Counted from the stretch's first letter, positions 8,253 to 17,710 are shown. The stretch is DNA of 64,000 nt from Anaerostipes rhamnosivorans (GCF_005280655.1 NZ_CP040058.1:3076001-3140000); one strand, 5' to 3'. A program made the numbers and translations. The notes: generated by a model not told the origin, from the sequence alone.

Positions 8253-8870
8253 TCATTCAGCATCCTGACTGTACCCATAACATTTCATAAGATAAGGGTC
8301 CAGCCGGTAAAAGTCCTTAATATGATCACAGATCAGCCTGGCCGCTTCCTTAAGATCCGCATTGCGGATGGACTCAATGATCGGTACGTGGTGGTGGATC
8401 TGGATCAGGCTGTCCTCAATATCCGTATACTTTGAGATCTGTATCAAATGAACCTGCTGGTATATGGCATATTGCTGTTTATACAGATGGGAATTCCCTG
8501 ATACTCTGGATATCTCCAGGTGGAAATCGTTGTCAGCCTTAATACGGCCATAGATATCACCTTTCACAGCTGCCTCCTCACAGACATCGGCCAGACGGCA
8601 GAGCTGCTCAAAATCCGCCGCACTGCCATAATAAGCCGCCAGCTGGGCGGATAGGATATCCTGGGACAGCCGGATCGTTCCGATCTCTCTCACTTCCTCA
8701 TCGGTGAACTGAGCCACTGCCGCTCCTCGGTTCGTACCGATCTTTACCAATCCCTCCGCAGCCAGTCTGCGCAGTGCGTCATGCACCGGAGTCCTGCTGA
8801 TGGATAACCTCTCGGATATCTGCGGTTCAGAAATCTTGATCCCTGGCAGGAATTCCATGTGAAAAATCAT
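8253..8870 (-). CDS. GntR family regulator, FCD (FadR-type) ligand domain
   Basis: 205 residues from the first ATG. Winged-helix residues ISEPQISERLSISRTPVHDAL, then the FCD helical domain with the usual metal-site histidines (DFHLEIS and IHHHVPIIESI, ending ARLICDHIKDF). The fold normally starts with an extra helix. That helix (AYEKIKDMI) is encoded in frame upstream of the ATG. A perfect AAGGAGGT at 8926-8919 stands 6 nt before an ATA codon at 8912-8910, so translation probably starts there and the true protein would be 219 residues. It is divergent from the pyruvate oxidoreductase gene and may regulate it. Confidence 0.9.
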   Translation of the reverse strand: MIFHMEFLPGIKISEPQISERLSISRTPVHDALRRLAAEGLVKIGTNRGAAVAQFTDEEVREIGTIRLSQDILSAQLAAYYGSAADFEQLCRLADVCEEAAVKGDIYGRIKADNDFHLEISRVSGNSHLYKQQYAIYQQVHLIQISKYTDIEDSLIQIHHHVPIIESIRNADLKEAARLICDHIKDFYRLDPYLMKCYGYSQDAE

Positions 8871-9197
8871 ATCTTTAATCTTCTCATAGGCTATTTCACT
8901 TTGCGAACTTATAGTAGCACCTCCTTATATACATTCTTAAGCTTAAGTATACACCTCAAAATTTTACATATCAAATTATTTCTGTTATACATCTTTACCA
9001 AATTTTCAGCTTAAAGATTATTTATATTCATCATTGACAATTTGAATCTCATAATCTATTCTGTATGTAATCACTTAAATTGCATGCATTTCAAACTTAT
9101 ACATGCATTATTTTAACATTAAATTCCTGTTACACAGGGCCAAGGAACTGTCAATATTACTATTTTTTAATAATGATTCACAAGGAGGTAATCTATA
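8871..9197. promoter_or_regulatory. Divergent regulatory region between GntR gene and nifJ
   Basis: This 327-bp AT-rich gap holds a 12-bp perfect palindrome CTTAAGCTTAAG at 8936-8947 just upstream of the GntR ribosome binding site. It also holds a good rightward promoter and a pair of ATGCAT motifs near 9082-9110. FCD-type GntR proteins bind short palindromes near their own promoter, so 8936-8947 is the best operator candidate. No gene is seen beyond the N-terminal GntR extension. Confidence 0.5.
9034..9062 (+). promoter_or_regulatory. Sigma-70-type promoter of nifJ
   Basis: TTGACA at 9034-9039, 17-nt spacer, TATTCT at 9057-9062. The expected start is near 9069, giving a leader of about 130 nt before the ATG at 9198. 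Confidence 0.6.
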
Positions 9198-12100
9198 ATG
9201 TCCAAAAAAATCGCATTGATGGATGGAAACCAGGCTGCTGCATATATTTCATATGCCTTTACCGAGGTTGCCGGAATCTTTCCTATCACCCCATCCTCAC
9301 CGATGGCCGAGTTCGTAGACGAATGGGCTGCCAATGGTAAAAAGAACCTCTTCGGCCAGCCGGTTGAAGTGGTGGAAATGCAGTCTGAAGGCGGTGCTGC
9401 CGGTACAGTCCACGGTTCCCTTCAGTCTGGAGCCCTGACAACGACTTACACCGCTTCCCAGGGACTGCTCCTGATGATCCCGAATATGTATAAGATCGCC
9501 GGAGAAATGCTTCCGAGTGTATTCCATGTTTCCGCACGTACGCTTTCCGCCCATGCGCTTTCTATTTTCGGTGACCATTCCGATGTTATGGGCGTCAGAA
9601 GTACAGGTTTCGGAATGCTGGCATCCTCTTCTCCTCAGGAAGTTATGGATTTAGGCGCAGTTGCACATCTGGCTACGATCCACTGCAGAATGCCGATCCT
9701 GCATTTCTTTGACGGATTCAGAACATCCCACGAAATTCAGAAGATTGACGCACTTGACTATGAAGACCTCCGCCCGTTGGTTGATATGGATGCGTTAAAG
9801 GCATTCCGCCAGAATTCCCTGAATCCAGAACACCCGGCAACAAGAGGAACCACCGTAAACCCGGATATCTTCTTCCAGTGCCGTGAAGCTCTGAACACAA
9901 AGCTTGCTCAGATGCCGGATGCCATTGAACACTATATGCAGGAGATCAACAAGCTGACCGGCCGTGACTATCATCTATACAATTATTACGGAGCACCGGA
10001 TGCAGAACGCATCATTATCTTGATGGGCTCCGGCGCAGAGACGGCTAAGGAAGCCATTGATTATCTGAACGCAAACGGAGAAAAGGTTGGAATGATCAAT
10101 GCCCACCTGTACCGCCCCTTTGCAGCAGATTATTTCCTGAAGGCAATCCCAAAATCAGTGAAAAAGATTGCTGTTCTGGACAGGACAAAAGAACCCGGAG
10201 CCATGGGTGAGCCGCTGTACCAGGACGTCTGTACAATCTTTAAGGAAGAGGACATCCCGATGACCATCGTCGGAGGACGCTACGGCCTCAGTTCAAAAGA
10301 CACCACACCTGCACAGATACTGGCCGTTTATGAGAATCTGAAACAGGATAAACCGAAAAACAACTTTACCGTTGGAATCGTGGATGATGTGACTTTCACT
10401 TCCCTACCAGTTCCAGAAGAAATCGATACAACTCCGGAAGGCGAGACCAGTGCGGAGTTCTGGGGCATGGGATCAGACGGAACCGTCGGAGCCAATAAGA
10501 ACTCCATTAAGATCATCGGTAATTCCACAGACCTGTACTGCCAGGCATATTTCGTATATGACTCCAAAAAATCAGGCGGACTTACACAGTCTCACCTGCG
10601 TTTCGGAAAGAACCCGATTAGATCACCTTATCTGATCCAGGCAGCCGACTTTGTGGCCTGCCACAATCCTTCCTATGTGGATAAATACGACATGGTACAT
10701 AACTTAAAGGATGGAGGAACCTTCCTACTGAACTGCGGATGGGATCTTGAAGGGCTTGAGAAAAACCTTCCTGCGTCCATGAAACGCTCTCTCGCAGAAA
10801 AACATGCGAAATTCTATACCATTGATGCCATCAGTATCGCCCGTGACCTGGGACTCAGAAACAGGACCAATACAATTTTACAGGCCTCTTTCTTTAAACT
10901 TTCCGGTGTCATTCCGATTGATAAGGCTGTGACTGAGATGAAGGATGCGATTTATAAATCCTACTTTAAGAAAAAAGGCCAGGCAATCGTTGATATGAAC
11001 ACCGCTTCCATTGAACACGGTATTAATGAGCTCAATGAGATCCAGATCCCTGAAAGCTGGCTTACAGCACAGGATGAGGCTGTCGAAAAGAACGTACCGG
11101 AATTTATCAAAGAGATTGTAGAACCAATGAACCGCCAGGAAGGGGATGTCCTCACTGTTTCCCAGATGGTGAAATACGGTCTGGAAGACGGAACATGGCC
11201 TGCTGCCACATCCAAATACGAAAAACGCGGTGCTGCAGTAGAGGTTCCTCAGTGGGAAGCTGAAAAATGTATTCAGTGTAACCAGTGCTCTCTCGTATGT
11301 CCGCACGCTGCGATCCGCCCAATCCTTGTCACAGATGCGGAAAAGGCTTTAGCTCCCCATGGATTTGAGACAAAGAAAGCCATTGGAAAAGGACTTGAAA
11401 GCTATCAGTTCCGTATTCAGGTATCTCCGTATGACTGTACCGGATGCGGAAGCTGTGTGAATGTCTGCCCGTCAAAGGAAAAGGCTCTTGTTATGAAACC
11501 GTTAGACAGCCAGCTTAAAGAAGCAGACAGCTGGACCTATGCGGTTGAGGAAGTGGAGATCAAAAAGGATGCAGTCAACAGCTGTTCTATCAAAAACTGC
11601 CAGTTCGCAAAACCTTATTTTGAATTTTCCGGTGCATGTGCAGGCTGTGGAGAGACTCCATATATCAAACTTGTCAGCCAGCTGTTCGGAGAAAGAATGT
11701 ATATCACCAACGCTTCCGGATGCTCCTCTGCTTACGGCGGTTCCACTCCTTCTTCTCCATACTGTGTGGACAAAAAAGGCTGCGGTCCTGCTTGGGCAAT
11801 GTCATTATTTGAAGATAATGCAGAGTATGCTTACGGATATCTGTTGGGACAGGAAGCCATCAAGAACCAGCTGAAAGATAAAGTACAGACGTTAATGGAA
11901 CAAGGGGTTGCGGCGGATGCCTGCAGGAAATACCTTGAGAAAGGCAAAGACCCGGAAGTGACCCGTGAAGTGTGTGATGAACTTCTTTCCGCTATTCAGG
12001 ATAACAACAGCGAAGAAGCACAATTCATCCGGGACAACAAGGAATTCCTCACAAAGAAAAGTGTATGGGCCTTCGGCGGTGACGGATGGGCATACGATAT

Positions 12101-12707
12101 CGGCTACGGCGGACTGGACCATGTTCTTGCTTCCGGCAAAGATATCAATGTTCTTGTTCTGGATACTGAAGTTTACTCCAACACCGGAGGCCAGGCTTCC
12201 AAGTCAACAGCTGCCTCTGCCATTGCCAAGTTTGCGGCAAGCGGAAAAGACACGAAGAAAAAAGACCTTGGTATGATGGCCATGAGCTATGGATATGTTT
12301 ATGTTGCCCAGGTTGCATTAGGCGGTAATCCAAACCAGACCTTAAAGGCAATCCGCGAGGCGGAAGCATATGACGGTCCCTCATTGATCATCTGCTACTG
12401 CCCATGTATCGAACACCATATGAAAGCCAGTATGGGTCAGAGCATCATGGAAGAAAAGAAAGCCGTTGACGCAGGATACTGGCATCTGTACCGGTACAAT
12501 CCGGATTTAAAGAAGGACGGAAAGAATCCATTCATCCTCGATTCCAAAAAACCGACCGGTGATTTCCAGGAATTCCTCATGGGCGAGAGCCGTTACGCGT
12601 CTCTGAAACTTGCATTCCCTGAGAAAGCCCAGGAACTGTATGACAAGGCAGAAAGAGATGCAATGGAACGCTACGAATCTTATCTTGCCATGGCAGATAA
12701 TCAATAA
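9198..12707 (+). CDS. nifJ: Pyruvate:ferredoxin (flavodoxin) oxidoreductase, single-chain
   Basis: 1169 residues, the normal length for the homodimeric clostridial enzyme that turns pyruvate and CoA into acetyl-CoA, CO2 and reduced ferredoxin. Fused domains appear in the expected order: pyrimidine-binding domain with GIFPITPSSPMAE near the start, gamma domain, a two-cluster ferredoxin domain (CIQCNQCSLVCPHA near residue 691 and CTGCGSCVNVCP near 747), then the TPP domain with the CAGCGETPY cluster near 814 and the GDGWAYDIGYGG Mg-TPP motif. AAGGAGG precedes the ATG. The next gene is abfD, with only a hairpin and no U-run between, so they may be cotranscribed. Confidence 0.97.
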   Translation: MSKKIALMDGNQAAAYISYAFTEVAGIFPITPSSPMAEFVDEWAANGKKNLFGQPVEVVEMQSEGGAAGTVHGSLQSGALTTTYTASQGLLLMIPNMYKIAGEMLPSVFHVSARTLSAHALSIFGDHSDVMGVRSTGFGMLASSSPQEVMDLGAVAHLATIHCRMPILHFFDGFRTSHEIQKIDALDYEDLRPLVDMDALKAFRQNSLNPEHPATRGTTVNPDIFFQCREALNTKLAQMPDAIEHYMQEINKLTGRDYHLYNYYGAPDAERIIILMGSGAETAKEAIDYLNANGEKVGMINAHLYRPFAADYFLKAIPKSVKKIAVLDRTKEPGAMGEPLYQDVCTIFKEEDIPMTIVGGRYGLSSKDTTPAQILAVYENLKQDKPKNNFTVGIVDDVTFTSLPVPEEIDTTPEGETSAEFWGMGSDGTVGANKNSIKIIGNSTDLYCQAYFVYDSKKSGGLTQSHLRFGKNPIRSPYLIQAADFVACHNPSYVDKYDMVHNLKDGGTFLLNCGWDLEGLEKNLPASMKRSLAEKHAKFYTIDAISIARDLGLRNRTNTILQASFFKLSGVIPIDKAVTEMKDAIYKSYFKKKGQAIVDMNTASIEHGINELNEIQIPESWLTAQDEAVEKNVPEFIKEIVEPMNRQEGDVLTVSQMVKYGLEDGTWPAATSKYEKRGAAVEVPQWEAEKCIQCNQCSLVCPHAAIRPILVTDAEKALAPHGFETKKAIGKGLESYQFRIQVSPYDCTGCGSCVNVCPSKEKALVMKPLDSQLKEADSWTYAVEEVEIKKDAVNSCSIKNCQFAKPYFEFSGACAGCGETPYIKLVSQLFGERMYITNASGCSSAYGGSTPSSPYCVDKKGCGPAWAMSLFEDNAEYAYGYLLGQEAIKNQLKDKVQTLMEQGVAADACRKYLEKGKDPEVTREVCDELLSAIQDNNSEEAQFIRDNKEFLTKKSVWAFGGDGWAYDIGYGGLDHVLASGKDINVLVLDTEVYSNTGGQASKSTAASAIAKFAASGKDTKKKDLGMMAMSYGYVYVAQVALGGNPNQTLKAIREAEAYDGPSLIICYCPCIEHHMKASMGQSIMEEKKAVDAGYWHLYRYNPDLKKDGKNPFILDSKKPTGDFQEFLMGESRYASLKLAFPEKAQELYDKAERDAMERYESYLAMADNQ

Positions 12708-12717
12708 CTACTTATCG

Positions 12718-12749
12718 CATCTTTGCAGGAGGCTTCTTCTGCAAAGATG
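12718..12749 (+). other. Intercistronic 11-bp stem-loop between nifJ and abfD
   Basis: CATCTTTGCAG (12718-12728) pairs perfectly with CTGCAAAGATG (12739-12749) across a 10-nt loop. No T-run follows, so it is not a classic terminator. It may protect the upstream message or set relative expression. Confidence 0.6.
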
Positions 12750-12788
12750 TATGTTCCAAATAACCGATTTAATTAAGGAGGTTCCATT

Positions 12789-14282
12789 ATGGCATTAATG
12801 ACAGGACAAGAATATGTTGAAAGCTTAAGAAAACTGAACACCCGTGTATATATGTTTGGGGAGAAAATAGAAAACTGGGTAGATCACCCTATGGTGAGAC
12901 CATCTATCAACAGCATCATGATGACTTATGACCTGGCCCATGATCCAGAATGTGAAGATTTGATGACAGCCACTTCCAATCTCACCGGGAAAAAAGTCAA
13001 CCGGTTCAATCATCTTCACCAGTCCACCGATGACTTAGTGAAAAAGGTGAAAATGCAGCGTCTCCTGGGACAGAAGACAGCTTCCTGTTTCCAGCGCTGT
13101 GTGGGAATGGACTCTTTCAACGCTGTATTTTCCACAACCTTTGAAGTGGATGAAAAATACGGCACACATTATCACGACAATTTTAAAAAGTTTCTCACTT
13201 TCGTCCAGGACAATGACCTGGTAGTCGACGGAGCTATGACAGATCCAAAAGGAGACCGGGGAAAGGCACCTCATGACCAGCCGGACCCAGATATGTTTGT
13301 CCATGTGGTAGAACGACGTCCGGACGGTATCGTAGTCAGAGGGGCTAAGGTTCACCAGACTGGTTCCATCAATTCTCACTGGCACCTTATGATGCCTACC
13401 ATTGCCATGAGAGAGGCAGATAAAGATTATGCCGTTTCCTTTGCATGTCCAAGTGACGCAGAAGGGGTCTACATGGTATACGGACGCCAGTCCTGTGATA
13501 CGAGAAAAATGGAAGAAGGCTGCATCGACGTAGGAAACCCTAAATTCGGCGGCCAGGAGGCTTTGGTTGTCCTGGATGACGTATTTATCCCGAATGAATA
13601 TATTTTTATGGACGGAGAATATGACTTCTCCGGTATGATGGTAGAACGCTTCGCCGGATACCACCGCCAGAGCTACGGCGGATGCAAAGTCGGTGTAGGT
13701 GATGTGGTGATCGGTGCCGCTGCCTTAGCCGCAGAGTACAACGGCGCTGAGAAGGCTTCCCATATCAAAGATAAACTGATCGAGATGACTCATCTCAATG
13801 AGACACTGTTTTCCTGCGGTATCGCATGTTCCTGTGAAGGCTGTCCGACAAAATCCGGAAATTATCAGATCAACCTTCTCCTGGCAAACGTCTGTAAACA
13901 GAACGTTACCCGTTTCCCATATGAGATCGTGCGCCTTGCAGAAGATATCGCCGGCGGTCTGATGGTGACCATGCCTTCCGAAAAAGACTTCAAGTCAGCT
14001 ACTGTTGCAGGCCGCAATGGAGAGACCATTGGAGAGATCTGCAACAAGTACTTTGCGGCCCATGAGGGTGTCTCCACAGAAGACCGCCAGAAAATCATGC
14101 GTTTCCTTGAGAACATATGCCTTGGCGCAGCCGCTGTCGGATACCGTACAGAATCCATGCACGGCGCAGGATCTCCGCAGGCTCAGCGCATTATGATTTC
14201 CCGTCAGAGCAACCTCCAGAATAAAAAAGAGTTAGCAAAGATCATTGCCGGTATTAAAAAATCCGATTCGGCTATTGACTAA
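12789..14282 (+). CDS. abfD: 4-hydroxybutyryl-CoA dehydratase / vinylacetyl-CoA isomerase
   Basis: 497 residues. This FAD and [4Fe-4S] enzyme converts 4-hydroxybutyryl-CoA to crotonyl-CoA through a ketyl radical. The four cluster ligands known from the clostridial enzyme are in place: Cys100 and Cys104 in ASCFQRCVGMD, His292 and Cys299 in GYHRQSYGGC. The 4-hydroxyphenylacetate-3-hydroxylase-like fold (THYHDNFKKFL, VRGAKVHQTGSINSHWHL) is intact. AAGGAGG lies just before the ATG. Flanked by pyruvate:ferredoxin oxidoreductase and an alcohol dehydrogenase, it fits a route from succinate semialdehyde or 4-hydroxybutyrate to butyrate, although no CoA-transferase is visible. Confidence 0.93.
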   Translation: MALMTGQEYVESLRKLNTRVYMFGEKIENWVDHPMVRPSINSIMMTYDLAHDPECEDLMTATSNLTGKKVNRFNHLHQSTDDLVKKVKMQRLLGQKTASCFQRCVGMDSFNAVFSTTFEVDEKYGTHYHDNFKKFLTFVQDNDLVVDGAMTDPKGDRGKAPHDQPDPDMFVHVVERRPDGIVVRGAKVHQTGSINSHWHLMMPTIAMREADKDYAVSFACPSDAEGVYMVYGRQSCDTRKMEEGCIDVGNPKFGGQEALVVLDDVFIPNEYIFMDGEYDFSGMMVERFAGYHRQSYGGCKVGVGDVVIGAAALAAEYNGAEKASHIKDKLIEMTHLNETLFSCGIACSCEGCPTKSGNYQINLLLANVCKQNVTRFPYEIVRLAEDIAGGLMVTMPSEKDFKSATVAGRNGETIGEICNKYFAAHEGVSTEDRQKIMRFLENICLGAAAVGYRTESMHGAGSPQAQRIMISRQSNLQNKKELAKIIAGIKKSDSAID

Positions 14283-14321
14283 AAATTCTCAAATATTTAA
14301 AATAATAGCATAAACAAAAGT

Positions 14322-14363
14322 GACAGGATCAAGCTCGCATCGTTTGTTGATCCTGTCCTTTTT
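14322..14363 (+). terminator. Intrinsic terminator after abfD
   Basis: GACAGGATCAA (14322-14332) pairs perfectly with TTGATCCTGTC (14347-14357) and is followed by CTTTTT. It ends the nifJ-abfD unit and lies before the start of the next gene. Confidence 0.92.
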
Positions 14364-14400
14364 CCAGTTGATCAGGGTTATAAATCAGGGAGGTACACCG

Positions 14401-16122
14401 ATGAACCATGAGGAATTAATAGAGGTTTTGTCTCAGTATGGCTTGGGAGCTATGTTGATTTCTGAGGATAATACAATACTGTCAATCAATATGACCGGTG
14501 ACCGTCTTCTCCACGGAAATGGGAAACTTACAGGGAACTCTGTCCCTGAATTTGCGCTTCCCCTCTGTGAACAAAAGGATGATTCTATTTATATTAATAT
14601 AAAGTTCGGGGAATATCTGCTCCGCCAGCCTTCTCCGCAGAACATAAGCCTGCCGGAACACACAAGACTCATCGTCTTCCGCGACGGGACAAACGATTAC
14701 CAGCTTGAAATGATGACCAGTGTCATTGACCAGATCAAAGAGGGCATTGTCATGTGTGATTCTGACAGCCGCTTAAGTTTCTTCAACAACCCAGCAGTCA
14801 GGCTGGATTCCCTTGTGGCGGAAAATGTCCTAGGCGAATGTGTGAATGATGTATATACTATGAACGGCGAAGAAAACTGCGCACTTCCAGAAACACTCCA
14901 AAAGAGACGCCCGATCCTCAACCACCGCCACCGCTACACAACAAAGTACGGCAAACAGGTGGATGCGGTTGCGGATACCCATCCTGTCATCAAAGACGGA
15001 CAGGTTTTAGGCGCGTTTAATATTGTGGAAGACTGGAGCACCGTCAATGACCTCCACAAACAGATCATTGACCTGCGGGAAAAACTGCTCCATTATACTT
15101 CCGGCAATAACAAAACGAAAAGTGTCCTGTCCGCAAGATATACTTTTGATGACATTATTTTTGTAAGCTCTCCTATGCGGACAGTCATCAACCAATGCAG
15201 ACAGGTCGCCAAGACTGACTCTTCCGTTATGATCTACGGTGAAACAGGAACAGGAAAGGAATTGTTCGCACAGAGTATTCATAATGCCAGTAACCGTTCT
15301 GACGGGCCTTTTCTGGCGATAAACTGTGCCGCCCTTCCAGAAAATCTTTTGGAAAGCCTGCTCTTCGGCTCCGTCAAAGGCGCCTATACCGGTGCGGAAA
15401 ACAGGCCCGGCTTTTTTGAACAGGCAAACCACGGCACACTCCTGCTGGATGAGATCAATTCCATGAATATCTCACTGCAGGCCAAGCTGCTGCGTGTCCT
15501 CCAGGACGGCATCATCCGGCGGATCGGAGGATCTACAGAGATAAAAGTGGATGTACGGGTTCTTTCCTGCATCAATATTCCTCCCCATCAGGCCATTGCC
15601 GAAAATAAGCTGCGCCAGGACTTATTTTACCGTCTTGGGGTGATCAATATCAATATCCCTCCGCTGAGAGAACGGAAAGAGGATATCGCTCTCCTTGCCA
15701 CGCATTTTATGATGAGTTTTAACAGCAAGCTGTTGAAGTGTGTTAAGGGTATTGACCCGATCACTCTGGAGATCTTCAACACATACAGCTGGCCTGGAAA
15801 TGTAAGGGAATTACAGCATGCCATGGAACACGCCGTGATCATGCTGCCGGAGGATCAGTGTTTGATCACCTCCGAATATATCCCCCAGAACCTACTGACA
15901 GAAGAAGATATCTCCTCCCTGTCCGCAGCTGCCGCAGAACCTGAGCCTTCCCACTCTCTGCACAACAAGCTGCAGGATATTGAGCGGAATACACTCTGCC
16001 AGATTCTAATGGAGAATGAAGGCAATATCTCAAAGTCCGCACAGGTTTTAAAAATGAGCAGACAGAACCTCCAGTACCGCATCAAGCGCTATAAAATTGA
16101 CATTAAAGATTTCCGTAATTAA
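14401..16122 (+). CDS. Sigma-54-interacting transcriptional activator with PAS domain
   Basis: 573 residues from the ATG at 14401, which has GGGAGG 6-7 nt upstream; an earlier in-frame ATG at 14320 lies inside the terminator hairpin and is rejected. A sensory N-terminus with a PAS-like segment (MTSVIDQIKEGIVMCDSDS, FFNNPAV) precedes an AAA+ domain with Walker A GETGTGKE, the sigma-54 contact loop GAYTGA (usual form GAFTGA), Walker B TLLLDEI and arginine-rich REL motifs. A Fis-type helix-turn-helix closes the protein (GNISKSAQVLKMSRQNLQYRI). It should drive RpoN promoters for the flanking fermentation genes. No convincing -24/-12 element is visible near them. Confidence 0.93.
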   Translation: MNHEELIEVLSQYGLGAMLISEDNTILSINMTGDRLLHGNGKLTGNSVPEFALPLCEQKDDSIYINIKFGEYLLRQPSPQNISLPEHTRLIVFRDGTNDYQLEMMTSVIDQIKEGIVMCDSDSRLSFFNNPAVRLDSLVAENVLGECVNDVYTMNGEENCALPETLQKRRPILNHRHRYTTKYGKQVDAVADTHPVIKDGQVLGAFNIVEDWSTVNDLHKQIIDLREKLLHYTSGNNKTKSVLSARYTFDDIIFVSSPMRTVINQCRQVAKTDSSVMIYGETGTGKELFAQSIHNASNRSDGPFLAINCAALPENLLESLLFGSVKGAYTGAENRPGFFEQANHGTLLLDEINSMNISLQAKLLRVLQDGIIRRIGGSTEIKVDVRVLSCINIPPHQAIAENKLRQDLFYRLGVININIPPLRERKEDIALLATHFMMSFNSKLLKCVKGIDPITLEIFNTYSWPGNVRELQHAMEHAVIMLPEDQCLITSEYIPQNLLTEEDISSLSAAAAEPEPSHSLHNKLQDIERNTLCQILMENEGNISKSAQVLKMSRQNLQYRIKRYKIDIKDFRN

Positions 16123-16244
16123 CAGCACTCATTACGATAAAACGAGGTTTGGCAAAGAAGAAAAGATGAACAGCAAAACCTTCCTCCGGTATTTGATCTA
16201 TAATGATTTTAAGATAATGATTGACCATATAAGGAGGTTCCATA

Positions 16245-17411
16245 ATGGATAATTTTACTTTTTACAGCCCTACATATTTTGTTTTTGGAAAAGAGACAGA
16301 AAACCAGACCGGACAGTTAGTAAAAAAATACGGCGGACATAAGGTTATGCTGCATTACGGCGGAGGTTCCGTTAAGCGTTCCGGGCTTTTGGACAGGGTG
16401 AAAGCTTCTCTCGACGCTGAAGGCATTGAGTATGTTGAACTAGGCGGCGTAGAGGCTAACCCAAAGAGCGGCCTTGTCTATGAAGGCATTGAAATGGCCA
16501 GAAAAGAAAACGTTGACTTTATGCTTCCACTGGGCGGCGGCAGTGTCATCGACTCTGCTAAGGCTATTGCGCTTGGCGTCCCTTATGACGGAGATTTCTG
16601 GGACTTCTACACTGGAAAAGCTGTTGAGGAAGCTCTCCCGGTAGGAACCATTGTAACTCTTGCGGCTTCCGGAAGCGAAGCTTCCACAGATACTGTCGTT
16701 ACACATGAAGACGGTATGTACAAGAGATGCGCTGACGGCGATATTCTCCGCCCTAAGTTTTCTATCATGAATCCTGAACTCACCACAACACTTCCTCCAT
16801 ACCAGACAGCCAGCGGTATCACTGATATCATCGCTCATTGTATGGAACGCTACTTCTCAAAAACTCCGGATGTAGAACTGACAGACCGTATGCTGGAAGG
16901 CGTTATGCTGTGTATGATCAAAGAAGGCCGCAGAGCCATGAATGATCCAGCAAACTATGAAGCACGCGCCAACATCATGTGGGCTGCAACCATTGCTCAT
17001 AACAATATCACAGGTACCGGACGTGCCCAGGATTGGGGAACACACCACATGGAAAATGAGCTTTCCAGCACTTACGGATGTTCTCATGGTGCAGGCCTGG
17101 CAATCCTCTTCCCATCATGGATGAAATACGCTATGAAAGAAGACGTTATGAGATTCGCACAGTTTGCTGTCAGAGTCTGGGGCTGCGAGATGGATTTCCA
17201 GAATCCTGAAAAGACAGCTTTGGAAGGTATCGAACGTTACCAGGCATTTATCAAAGAGATCGGAATGCCGACCACCATCAGCGAGATCGGAGGCAAGGAA
17301 GAAGATGTTCCTAAACTTGCCGACAGCATGTTCCACGGAGCTCCGGATCACGGAAACTTCGTAAAACTCACAAAAGAAATCGCTATGGAAATATACAGAA
17401 TGGCACTTTAA
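16245..17411 (+). CDS. Iron-containing alcohol dehydrogenase, YqhD/butanol dehydrogenase type
   Basis: 388 residues. N-terminal nucleotide fold with LHYGGGSVKRSG and LGGGSVIDSAKAI. The metal-binding half has the expected Asp and three His: ITDIIAHCMERYF, then GTHHMENELS and GCSHGAGLA. These enzymes reduce aldehydes with NAD(P)H. The GGGSVK motif is typical of the NADPH-linked butanol dehydrogenase branch. Beside abfD it could reduce succinate semialdehyde to 4-hydroxybutyrate, or butyraldehyde to butanol; sequence alone does not decide. AAGGAGG precedes the ATG. It is downstream of the sigma-54 activator gene and closed by a strong terminator. Confidence 0.9.
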   Translation: MDNFTFYSPTYFVFGKETENQTGQLVKKYGGHKVMLHYGGGSVKRSGLLDRVKASLDAEGIEYVELGGVEANPKSGLVYEGIEMARKENVDFMLPLGGGSVIDSAKAIALGVPYDGDFWDFYTGKAVEEALPVGTIVTLAASGSEASTDTVVTHEDGMYKRCADGDILRPKFSIMNPELTTTLPPYQTASGITDIIAHCMERYFSKTPDVELTDRMLEGVMLCMIKEGRRAMNDPANYEARANIMWAATIAHNNITGTGRAQDWGTHHMENELSSTYGCSHGAGLAILFPSWMKYAMKEDVMRFAQFAVRVWGCEMDFQNPEKTALEGIERYQAFIKEIGMPTTISEIGGKEEDVPKLADSMFHGAPDHGNFVKLTKEIAMEIYRMAL

Positions 17412-17466
17412 ACCTCCTTCTGCTTAACATATCATCTCGATTACATTTATATATATCTTTTTACCT

Positions 17467-17520
17467 GTTCTGCGGTTTTTGACATTTCGCTTCACTCCTA
17501 CAAAAACCGCAGAACTTTTC
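17467..17520 (+). terminator. Intrinsic terminator of the iron alcohol dehydrogenase gene
   Basis: A 15-bp perfect stem, GTTCTGCGGTTTTTG at 17467-17481 with its complement at 17501-17515, followed by TTTTC. Confidence 0.9.
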
Positions 17521-17710
17521 TGTATTCATCAGGTATATCTCACACTCCATATTACATAAACCCTTTCTAGCTCATCTATCAAACCAGTGCATTCTAAATA
17601 TGGCTCTGCCGCCTCTCTTTGCGCCGATCCTACTTTTCATTTACCCAACCTCATCAAACCGGAGGGCTTTTTTCTTCCATAGGGAGGTTCGCAGAACTTT
17701 CCTATGGAAT

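Noticed and set aside
14320..14400. N-terminal extension of the sigma-54 activator
   Set aside because: The upstream ATG sits within the abfD terminator stem, while the ATG at 14401 has a strong ribosome binding site.
16142..16244. Possible -24/-12 (RpoN) promoter before the iron alcohol dehydrogenase
   Set aside because: TTTGGCAAAG offers a -24-like GG, but no GC occurs at the required distance for the -12 element.
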